From Clostridiaceae bacterium (GTDB lineage: Bacteria > Bacillota > Clostridia > Saccharofermentanales > DTU023): 15,707 bases of DNA. Every line of letters begins with the position of its first letter. Within the stretch, counting starts at the first letter, position 1. The translations under genes were made by a program, and so were the position numbers. A model generated the notes under the pieces. That model saw nothing but the letters and a program-made list of their open reading frames with translations, was not told the DNA's origin and did not search any database. This document shows positions 6,947 through 14,878 of this stretch, piece by piece. The stretch covers positions 1 through 15,707 of the forward strand of contig JAAYEX010000270.1 of NCBI GenBank assembly GCA_012728535.1, in the 5' to 3' direction.

Positions 6947-8188
6947 ATGCAGAGTGTATTACCGCTATCTTATGAGACATCAGTAAGCAAATCTCAGTGT
7001 TTGTCTATTTTGGGGAGTACAGGTTCCATCGGGATACAGACACTGGAACTTGCCAAAGAATGCTCTTATCAGGTGGAAGCCTTATCCTGCAATAGGAATA
7101 TTGATCTTCTAATTCAACAGATAGAGGAGTTTCAGCCCCGACTGGTGAGTGTCGGAGATGCAGAGACTGCCTGGGAATTGAAAGAGCGTCTAGCTGCTAT
7201 TTCTCTCACAGGAAGAGAACCTGAAATTATGTACGGCCGGGAGGGGAATTGCGCCGTTGCCGGCTGTAGCGGTGTGGACACTGTGGTTGCGGCGATTGTA
7301 GGTTTTGCCGGCCTTGAAGCTGTGCTGGAAGCGATCCGTCTGGGACGCAAGATTGCACTTGCTAATAAGGAGACTCTGGTTGCTGCAGGCGAATTGGTCA
7401 TGAGTGAAGCACATCGTTGTGGAGCCAGCATTATTCCGGTGGATAGTGAACACTCTGCTATCTGGCAATGCCTCCTGGGACGTCCTCTTAATTCCTGGAA
7501 GCGTATCTTCCTTAGCTGCTCAGGCGGACCCTTCCTGGGCTGTTCCCGTGAAGAACTGAAGACTGTAAAAGTTAAAGATGCTCTTAAGCATCCAACCTGG
7601 GAGATGGGCGCTAAAATCACGATTGACTCTGCAACGCTTATGAACAAGGGGCTCGAGATTATTGAAGCTTATTACCTGTTTGAGACAGCAGCGGAAAATA
7701 TTGACGTAGTCATTCATCCGCAAAGCTTGGTTCACTCAATGCTTTCTTTCAAAGATGGCAGTGTCATGGCGGTTATAGGATCTCCCGACATGAAGCAGCC
7801 AATTCATCAGGCTCTGGCCTTTCCGGAAATAGCAGAGCGGGATGAAGCTTATGCTTATGATCCCTTTGCTCCTGAAAACGCCATGATTACATTTGAGAAG
7901 CCTGAGGAGGCTGTTTTTCCCTCTTTGCGCATGGCTCGTGAGGCTATTCGGGGTGGTGGCATGTTGCCGCTGGCATATAATTCTGCCAATGAGGCGGCAA
8001 ACCTGCTGTTTCGGCGAGGGCGCATTTCTTTTGTAACAATCTTCGATATTGTTGCGAAAGTTTTAAGGGAGTTTCATAATCTATCCAGTGTAAAAATGGC
8101 ATCATATGATGATATGATAATTATTCACGAAAAAATTATGGCTGCAGTATTTGAGAGTTATGCTCCGGAATTCAAGCACTCACTTTAG
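6947..8188 (+). CDS. dxr: 1-deoxy-D-xylulose 5-phosphate reductoisomerase
   Basis: Catalyses the NADPH-dependent rearrangement and reduction of DXP to 2-C-methyl-D-erythritol 4-phosphate, the committed step of the MEP isoprenoid pathway and the target of fosmidomycin. The protein has 413 residues. Motifs are ILGSTGSIGIQTLE (21-34, NADPH binding), ALANKETLVAAGEL (137-150), PVDSEHSAIWQ (164-174, metal ligands D166 and E168), LSCSGGPF (189-196, flexible-loop region), HPTWEMGAKITIDSATLMNK (215-234) and GLEIIEA (E237, third ligand). The ATG lies two bases after the cdsA stop, with no Shine-Dalgarno sequence in the AT-rich run before it, so coupled translation is likely. The first 16 residues are longer than usual and could be an over-extension, although I see no better start. 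Confidence 0.96.
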   Translation: MQSVLPLSYETSVSKSQCLSILGSTGSIGIQTLELAKECSYQVEALSCNRNIDLLIQQIEEFQPRLVSVGDAETAWELKERLAAISLTGREPEIMYGREGNCAVAGCSGVDTVVAAIVGFAGLEAVLEAIRLGRKIALANKETLVAAGELVMSEAHRCGASIIPVDSEHSAIWQCLLGRPLNSWKRIFLSCSGGPFLGCSREELKTVKVKDALKHPTWEMGAKITIDSATLMNKGLEIIEAYYLFETAAENIDVVIHPQSLVHSMLSFKDGSVMAVIGSPDMKQPIHQALAFPEIAERDEAYAYDPFAPENAMITFEKPEEAVFPSLRMAREAIRGGGMLPLAYNSANEAANLLFRRGRISFVTIFDIVAKVLREFHNLSSVKMASYDDMIIIHEKIMAAVFESYAPEFKHSL

Positions 8189-8209
8189 AATAGCTTTTTA
8201 GGAGATGCA

Positions 8210-9532
8210 ATGACGCTTCTTGGTATTTTGGTAGGAATTTTGATTTTAAGCCTGATCATGGTTTTACATGAGTCAGGGCATTATTTTATGGGCAAAGCTC
8301 TTGGCTTTAAAATTGAAGAGTTTTCTATTTTTATGGGTCCGGTACTTTTTGAGTGGGAAAGAAAAGGAATTAAGTTCAATATTAAAGCTATTCCTATCGG
8401 TGCTTCTGTCCGCTTTGCCGGAGAAGAGGAGACCGAAGACGGAGAAGACGGGCCGAAATACGATGCTGATGACCCCGGTTTGTTTTATAATCGGCCAAAG
8501 TGGAGACGTGCTTTAGTCGTATTCATGGGACCTTTCATCAACTTCGTTTCTGCACTGCTGGCCATCTTGATTTTATTCAATCTTACCGGCGCAATTATTC
8601 CTCAGGTGGGTACAGTGTAAGAGAATACTGTTCTGGCTCAGTCATCTGAGATAGGTGTCGGTGATGAGGTTTTTTCGATTAACGGCTATCGCGTTCGCTC
8701 CGCTATGGATGTATCAATGGCGCAGGCGATTGCTTTACCGGGAGCAGGCTGGGATATCGTATATATCGAAGCTGAAAACGGGAACAGGACAGAGGTGCAT
8801 TTGGAGCCTCAAAAAATTGAACAAACTGTTATCGGTATCACATATATTGACGACAATGGCCATTTCATTATTCAGTATGTTGCCCCTAATTCCAACAATT
8901 CCAATCCCGTCCTGCTGGTGGGGGATGAGATTATCGCTATTGAAGGTATAGCTTTTTCCGATAGCGAGCGGATCAGCAAGTTGATCGCTTCCTCAGTCGG
9001 TACTCCCTTGACGATTGAGATTATCAGAAATGGTGAGCGTATGCGTGTTCAGTCAGCTCCCTCAGTCATCATTTCAGATATGCCCTTGGGATTGTATTTG
9101 ACCGAATCTCATAACTTTGGAGATATTTTGAATCAAACCCTTGCTTACCCCTGGTCGATAATACGATCAAACGTTGCTGGTGTAGGAATGATTTTTTCCG
9201 GACAGCTAAGTTTGCGTGAAAGTCTGGCCGGACCAATCGGTATTGTAAGCATGGTTAGTGAAACAGTACAGCAGAGTACATCTTTCAGACAGGCAATAGA
9301 ATATGTATTAATGCTCTTTGGTCTGCTCTCGGTCGCAGTCGGCTTTTTTAACCTGCTGCCTATTCCACCACTTGACGGTGGACACTTGCTTTTCGCGGCA
9401 ATAGAGGGAATAAAGCGCAAGCCTTTGTCAGACCGCTTCAAGCAGGTTGTTACTACAGTCGGTCTGGTTTTATTTCTGGCACTATTCGTATTGGTAATTT
9501 ACCTTGATGCTTCAAAATTATTGGGATTCTGA
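8210..9532 (+). pseudogene. rseP: Site-2 zinc metalloprotease RseP/RasP, interrupted by an in-frame TAA
   Basis: Intramembrane protease that cuts anti-sigma factors and leftover signal peptides. The full frame spans 441 codons, normal for the family, but TAA at 8618-8620 (codon 137) breaks it. The 136-residue first part has the first membrane helix with VLHESGHYF (H20, E21, H24, zinc site), a beta region and a second helix (about 108-130). After the stop the same frame continues without any frameshift. It has two PDZ-like repeats (GVGDEVFSINGYRV near 8655-8700, then LVGDEIIAIEGIAF near 8915-8955) and the last helices with NLLPIPPLDGGH (the LDG motif holding the third zinc ligand). The first in-frame ATG after the stop is 8705, without a ribosome site, so the second half is unlikely to be made alone. 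AGGAG at 8200-8204 precedes the first ATG. The stop may be a real mutation, a read-through site or a sequence error. Confidence 0.85.
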
Positions 9533-9539
9533 TTTAACT

Positions 9540-10622
9540 ATGATAAAAAGAAGAGAAACAAGACAAGTTCAGGTAGGTGGAGTGAGGGTCGGCGGCAAGG
9601 CTCTGATTTCAGTACAGTCAATGCTGACCACTGATACTCGCAATGTTGAGGCATCGCTTAGTGAAATAATCCGACTTGCTGATGCAGGCTGCGACATAAT
9701 CCGTCTGGCAGTTCCCGATGCCGAAGCTGCTGCTGCACTTAAAGAGATATGCTTGCATTCTCCTATTCCGGTAGTCGCTGATATTCACTATGATTATCGT
9801 CTGGCGCTGGCTTCAATTCGTGCCGGCGCAAATGCCATCAGAATTAATCCCGGCAATATGCGGGAGGAAGAGGGCATACGTGAAATTGCCGGCCTGGCAA
9901 GAAAAAGAAGTGTACCTATCCGCGTCGGAGTCAACTCCGGTTCGATCTCTAAAGAAATCAGGGATCTCTACGACGGGGTTAATTCCAAGTCTTTAGCTTA
10001 CTCAGCCTTGAAGGCCTGTGAAGCTTTGGAAAAATACGGATTTGAAGATATCTGTGTCTCAGCTAAAGCCTCGTCACCGTTGATGATGATAGAAACCTAC
10101 CGGATATTGTCGGACCATTTTGATTATCCGCTGCACCTCGGTGTAACGGAGGCAGGTACGGAGCGCGAGGGCACTATACGCTCGGCAATCGGCATCGGCA
10201 GCCTTTTGCTTGAAGGTATAGGAGATACCATTCGTGTTTCATTGACTGCTGATCCGATTCAGGAAATCAAAGTCGGCATTTCCATCCTTAAATCATTGGA
10301 ACTGCGGGAGGAAGGTGTACGCCTGATCAGTTGTCCCACCTGTGGCAGGACTGAAGTCGATCTTATGAATATGGCAGGGGAACTGGAAGACAAACTTGCC
10401 CATATAAAGACACCTCTGACTGTCGCGCTGATGGGCTGCTCTGTCAACGGACCCGGTGAGGCCAGAGAAGCCGATGTCGGTCTGGCCGGAGGACGGGGAT
10501 TCTTTTTGCTATTCAAAAAAGGCGATATCATCGCCAAAGTCAGTCAAAAAGATGCCATTCCTGCATTAATGTCAGAAATCGATAATTTGCTGGAGGAGTC
10601 GGAGCAGTCTGATGGCATCTAA
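9540..10622 (+). CDS. ispG: 4-hydroxy-3-methylbut-2-en-1-yl diphosphate synthase (GcpE)
   Basis: Iron-sulfur enzyme that reduces MEcPP to HMBPP, the penultimate MEP pathway step. The protein has 360 residues. It starts with the family's usual MIKRRETRQVQVGGV, which is why I prefer ATG 9540 to the in-frame ATGs at 9504-9509 inside rseP. The TIM-barrel part has SVQSMLTTDTRNVEA (24-38), DIHYDYRLAL (81-90), AIRINPGN (99-106) and HLGVTEAGTEREG (199-211). The C-terminal [4Fe-4S] site has C265 and C268 (SCPTCGRTEVDL), C300 (MGCSVNGPGEA) and E307, matching the ligand spacing known for the E. coli enzyme. It begins seven bases after the rseP frame ends and has only a weak GGGA 13 bases upstream. Its end overlaps polC by 11 bases. 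Confidence 0.95.
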   Translation: MIKRRETRQVQVGGVRVGGKALISVQSMLTTDTRNVEASLSEIIRLADAGCDIIRLAVPDAEAAAALKEICLHSPIPVVADIHYDYRLALASIRAGANAIRINPGNMREEEGIREIAGLARKRSVPIRVGVNSGSISKEIRDLYDGVNSKSLAYSALKACEALEKYGFEDICVSAKASSPLMMIETYRILSDHFDYPLHLGVTEAGTEREGTIRSAIGIGSLLLEGIGDTIRVSLTADPIQEIKVGISILKSLELREEGVRLISCPTCGRTEVDLMNMAGELEDKLAHIKTPLTVALMGCSVNGPGEAREADVGLAGGRGFFLLFKKGDIIAKVSQKDAIPALMSEIDNLLEESEQSDGI

Positions 10623-13600
10623 TGATTTGGGCCTTTTTATGGCTGATTTTGTTGCGCCCACGCATATGGCGGCTGATATAGCTGCTGACAGTGTGGTCCA
10701 ATCCATTAAGGTCGAATCATCTTCTTCGCTGACAATCGAAATATCCAGCACTTCGTATCCGGATCCGTCTCTTTTGACCTCATTTGAGCAGCTGATTGCC
10801 CGTGAGTATAACCTTAACCGGGTGATAATTTCTCATGAGCTTGATTCAGCTGCCAGTGAATCGGAAACTGCTCATTCTTCCTATTGTAACAAGCTGATTC
10901 CCTGGTTATTTTCTCATTTACAGCAGGCAGATAAGACTAAGGGTTTTGCTGTTGAAGACCTAACTTATGACAGTGCTAACAGTGTATTTATATTAAATGG
11001 TGAAGACACGGCAGGGACTAGAGAATTTGCTGAACGCATCAGGAAGTTTTTGAGTGAAAATACAGCAGCCGCTTGCGAACTTGTAATTGATACTTCCGAT
11101 CGGGCAAGTAGGAAAAACAAAACGGACAAGGATAAAAAAGAAGCTCAAAAGAAAAACAAGGCAGGAAAGCTGATCTGGGGAAATGATTGGAGTCAGCGCT
11201 TTAAGGATACAGCTGCGGAAGATATCAGCGTTGAAATAAAAACTGCTAATGTCAGCGGAGATGTGAGTTTTTTTGAAATATTCATGAACCGCAATGGCAG
11301 CGCCCGCGTGTCCTTTGCGCTTACTGATGAAACAAGTTCTGTTCGGGTTATGCTATTTTGTGATGAACGGACTGCCCTGCGCCTACAAGCAAATCTTAAA
11401 GGTGCCAGGGCACGTGTTCGCGGGACTACCCAATTCAACCATTTTCGTAACGAATGTGAGCTTAAAGCCAGTGGAATTCGTTTGTTACCCCCTCGCGAAC
11501 GACGCAGGGATGATGCTGGAGAAAAAAGGGTAGAACTCCATATACACTCCATGATGAGTGAAGATGACGCTTTAATTGATTCAGGAGATATTGTCCGTCA
11601 GGCAGCATATTTTGGGCACAGTGCCGTGGCGATTACAGATCATGGCGTAGTCCAGGGTTTTCCGGCAGCCTTTGAGGCCAGCGAAGAAATGGCGCGTGCC
11701 GGCAAGCCGATCAAACTGATTTTGGGTATGGAAGGATATTTGGTTAATGACGGTCAACTGCTTTGCTATGGTCTGCCAGAAGAAGTTGAAGAAGAATTTG
11801 ATTCGCTGACATGCGGACTTATAGCCCTAAGCGCGGTCGAGGATGAGAACAGGCTGATTATCAGGACTTCCGGACGGGAAATCGGTGAGTATTCGATTGC
11901 CAAAGATGATCCTGAACGAATCAGCAAACTGAATAAACTGGCAGCAACTATTGACGGATGCCCCTTATTGCTTGATCGGCTTGAGTCTATAAGGATTTTG
12001 CGCAGAGAAGGATTCAAAGTTGAAGCCGGAGCTCCACGCGTGAAGTTTTTCATGCCCTATATGCTGGTTTCTGAACTGAAATCTTTTAGTGAAAAGCATT
12101 TCGCCGATGAAGTATTCATATCTGAATTTCGTCAAGATGTTTATTCAGTTGACGATCTGCAGGCGAATCTGGATGCGTTTACAGCCTTATGGCAGCGCCT
12201 GCCTGAGCAGAAATTATCAAGTCTGAATCAGATGGCGGGAGAAATAAACTTCCAGCAACGACGTCAGCGAAAGTTTCGGCACAATCATATAGTACTGTTG
12301 GCTAAGAACCCGCTTGGCCTTTATAATCTTTACCGGCTGGTATCACAGTCACTGACAGAGCAATTCTATTTCAAGCCACGCATAACTTTATCGATGCTGG
12401 ACTTTTTCCGCGATGATCTGATAGTCGGATCTGCTTGTGTATCAGGAGAAATATTTGAGGGCCTGCTGCATCTGTTCCGTAGCACGGGTCAATCCTATGA
12501 CAAGAGTAAAGCGGCTCTGAGTAAGTCTGATTTACCCCACCGTTGTCGCAGGTATGATTATCTGGAAATTATGCCCAAATCCAACAATCTGTTCTTGACA
12601 AAAAGTGATAATCCACTATATCCGCCTATCTCAGATGCAGGATTGGAAACTTTGAACCGTCTGATAATCGACCTGGCTGATCTAGTATCTTTGCCGGTTT
12701 GTGCAACCGGGGATGCCCATTATATAGAACCCGCAGATGATGTTTTCCGTCAGATAATTACTGCCAAAAAATTCGGCATTAACGAAAATGAAATCAACCC
12801 GGCTTTGTATTTCCGGACTACTGAGGAAATGTTGGAAGAGTTCGCTTATCTGGGAAGCGATAAGGCATTTGAGGTTGTGGTAGAGAATCCGGCCAAAATT
12901 GCAGCCTTGGCAGATGATGGCTTGAGACCCTTTCCCAAGGGATCGTTTCCGCCGGAAATTGAGAGTGCTCCGGAAATGCTGCGAAAGAAAACTTTTGAGA
13001 GAGCTCATGCAAAGTACGGGCGCGACGGCAGATTACCTGAGCAAATAGAACAACGTATCAATAGAGAACTTGATGCCATTATCGGCAATGGCTTCTCTGT
13101 TATGTACTATATCTCTGCTGAGGTAGTTGAACAATCTAACAAAGATGGCTATATCGTCGGCTCGAGAGGATCAGTCGGTTCTTCTTTTGTGGCGACACTC
13201 GTAGGTATAACTGAAGTAAACCCTCTGAGACCGCATTATCTATGCCCTAACTGCAATTATTACCAGGAAGAAGAGGACATAAGCTACGGTTCGGGTTACG
13301 ACCTGCCCCAACGCAATTGTCCCGAATGCGGAACGGACATGCGCCGTGACGGCCACAATATACCCTTTGAAACTTTTCTCGGCTTTGACGGCGATAAACA
13401 ACCGGATATCGACTTGAATTTTTCCGGTTTTTATCAGACCCGTGCCCATAGTTTTATTGAGAAGATGTTTGGCAAAGATTATACCTTCAGAGCGGGAACG
13501 ATCTCAGCTTATGCGGAAAAGAATTCTTTGGGACTGGTAGAATCATATTTTGAGAAAAAGGAAGAAAAGAGGCCTTTGGTAGAAAAACAGAGGCTGGCTG

Positions 13601-14841
13601 AAAAAATAGTCGGTGTTAAGCAGACTACAGGTCAACATCCCGGCGGCATGGTTGTCGTACCCAATAAATATGAGATCTATGATTTCACACCGATTCAATA
13701 CCCGGCTAACAGACGTAAAGAAGGCGTCATCACTACGCATTTTGATTTTAACTCCATGCACGACACTTTGCTGAAACTGGATATCCTGGGTCACGATGAT
13801 CCCTCCATGTTAAAGCTTCTATCGGATTGGACAGGGGTTGATGTAACAGATATTCCCATACCTGATCCTCAGGTTATGTCGCTTTTTTCGGGAGTTGAAG
13901 CTTTGGGAATCGAAAGTGATGATGAGTCTGAAATAGGTACGATAGGCGTACCCGAAATGGGAACCTTTATTGTGCGGGATATGATCCGGGCCGCAAAACC
14001 GAAAACATATGACAATATCATCCAGCTATCGGGTCTTTCACACGGCACCGGTGTTTGGGCGGGTAATGCCCAGGACCTGATCAAAGAGGGCACCTGCACC
14101 ATAGATAATGTCATTGGCTGCCGCGATGGAATTATGACGACCCTGCTCTCATATGATCTGCCTAAAGAGGATGCTTTCGCCATTATGGAGAGAGTGAGAA
14201 AGGGACGCGGGATGACGGAAGAGCAGGAAAAGCTCATGCTTTCCTGTGGTGTACCGGGCTGGTATGTAGAAAGCTGTCGCAAGATACAGTATATGTTTCC
14301 CCGCGCCCATGCAGTCGCTTATACTATTTCCGCATTGCGGATTGCCTGGTTCAAGGTTTATTATCCTGATGAGTATTACGCAGCAGCTTTCACGATACGC
14401 GGCTCCTTTGACTCGAGTTATATGCTTGAGGATCAGGCGGCAATTGAACGAAGAATTGCAGCCTTATCCGGTGATGGGAATTTGCGCTCATCGCCTACGG
14501 ATATAAAGATCTATTATACTTTAGAGCTGGTAAGAGAAATGCTACGCCGGGGCATAAATATGCTGCCGATTTCTCTGGACCACTCAGCGGCAACAAGCTT
14601 TATTGTCGAAGAGAAAGGCAAGATCAGACCTCCCTTGTCATCTGTGCCCGGTATCAGTGAAAAGACTGCTTTGCCGATTGTTGAAGAGAGGGAAAAGGAA
14701 GATTTTCTCAGTGTAGAGGACCTGAAACTGAGAACAGGCCTCAATTCAGCTGTAATCGAAGAGTTACGACTTAGCGGTGCCCTGGAGAAATTGCCGATAT
14801 CGACACAAATTGACTTGTTTTCTTTCATAGATCAGCATTGA
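10612..14841 (+). CDS. polC: DNA polymerase III alpha subunit, PolC type, with a degenerate exonuclease segment
   Basis: The Gram-positive replicative polymerase, 1409 residues (usual about 1430-1450). Order: N-terminal domain 1-165; Lys-rich linker 166-186; OB fold about 204-292; PHP first half 305-385 (RVELHIHS, ITDHGVVQGFP, GMEG); exonuclease-position segment about 390-545; PHP second half from NHIVLLAKN (558-566) through GSAC (606-609) to ATGDAHY (698-704); polymerase core with a CxxC pair of zinc sites (C878/C881 and C903/C906), catalytic PDIDLNFSG (D932, D934) and LLKLDILGHDDP (D1057); TTGQHPGG (1005-1012); helix-hairpin-helix around VPGIS (1345-1349); and the clamp-binding QIDLF (1399-1403). 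The exonuclease segment has FDSLTCGL where active PolC has FDVETTGL, and it lacks HNxxFD and the terminal His motif, so proofreading is probably lost. The ATG overlaps ispG by 11 bases, with GGAG seven bases upstream. Confidence 0.96.
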   Translation: MASNDLGLFMADFVAPTHMAADIAADSVVQSIKVESSSSLTIEISSTSYPDPSLLTSFEQLIAREYNLNRVIISHELDSAASESETAHSSYCNKLIPWLFSHLQQADKTKGFAVEDLTYDSANSVFILNGEDTAGTREFAERIRKFLSENTAAACELVIDTSDRASRKNKTDKDKKEAQKKNKAGKLIWGNDWSQRFKDTAAEDISVEIKTANVSGDVSFFEIFMNRNGSARVSFALTDETSSVRVMLFCDERTALRLQANLKGARARVRGTTQFNHFRNECELKASGIRLLPPRERRRDDAGEKRVELHIHSMMSEDDALIDSGDIVRQAAYFGHSAVAITDHGVVQGFPAAFEASEEMARAGKPIKLILGMEGYLVNDGQLLCYGLPEEVEEEFDSLTCGLIALSAVEDENRLIIRTSGREIGEYSIAKDDPERISKLNKLAATIDGCPLLLDRLESIRILRREGFKVEAGAPRVKFFMPYMLVSELKSFSEKHFADEVFISEFRQDVYSVDDLQANLDAFTALWQRLPEQKLSSLNQMAGEINFQQRRQRKFRHNHIVLLAKNPLGLYNLYRLVSQSLTEQFYFKPRITLSMLDFFRDDLIVGSACVSGEIFEGLLHLFRSTGQSYDKSKAALSKSDLPHRCRRYDYLEIMPKSNNLFLTKSDNPLYPPISDAGLETLNRLIIDLADLVSLPVCATGDAHYIEPADDVFRQIITAKKFGINENEINPALYFRTTEEMLEEFAYLGSDKAFEVVVENPAKIAALADDGLRPFPKGSFPPEIESAPEMLRKKTFERAHAKYGRDGRLPEQIEQRINRELDAIIGNGFSVMYYISAEVVEQSNKDGYIVGSRGSVGSSFVATLVGITEVNPLRPHYLCPNCNYYQEEEDISYGSGYDLPQRNCPECGTDMRRDGHNIPFETFLGFDGDKQPDIDLNFSGFYQTRAHSFIEKMFGKDYTFRAGTISAYAEKNSLGLVESYFEKKEEKRPLVEKQRLAEKIVGVKQTTGQHPGGMVVVPNKYEIYDFTPIQYPANRRKEGVITTHFDFNSMHDTLLKLDILGHDDPSMLKLLSDWTGVDVTDIPIPDPQVMSLFSGVEALGIESDDESEIGTIGVPEMGTFIVRDMIRAAKPKTYDNIIQLSGLSHGTGVWAGNAQDLIKEGTCTIDNVIGCRDGIMTTLLSYDLPKEDAFAIMERVRKGRGMTEEQEKLMLSCGVPGWYVESCRKIQYMFPRAHAVAYTISALRIAWFKVYYPDEYYAAAFTIRGSFDSSYMLEDQAAIERRIAALSGDGNLRSSPTDIKIYYTLELVREMLRRGINMLPISLDHSAATSFIVEEKGKIRPPLSSVPGISEKTALPIVEEREKEDFLSVEDLKLRTGLNSAVIEELRLSGALEKLPISTQIDLFSFIDQH

Positions 14842-14878
14842 ATTTTGTTAAGATAATATGATAGAGAGGAGTTGCCTT

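Noticed and set aside
7132..7647. 171-codon minus-strand open frame within dxr
   Set aside because: It lies wholly antisense to a highly conserved gene, has no recognisable motifs and follows from the sense-strand codon pattern.
8618..8620. TAA as a reassigned sense codon
   Set aside because: tsf, pyrH, uppS and ispG end in TAA at their expected lengths, so TAA works as a stop in this genome.
8705..9532. Independent gene for the second half of rseP starting at ATG 8705
   Set aside because: No ribosome binding site precedes it and it would begin inside the first PDZ domain; it is better read as the remainder of one frame.
9504..9539. ispG starting at ATG 9504 or 9507 inside rseP
   Set aside because: The family's N-terminus corresponds to ATG 9540; the earlier codons are the rseP 3' end read in another frame.
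11193..11552. Minus-strand open frame within polC
   Set aside because: Antisense shadow of the conserved OB and PHP region, with no supporting signal.
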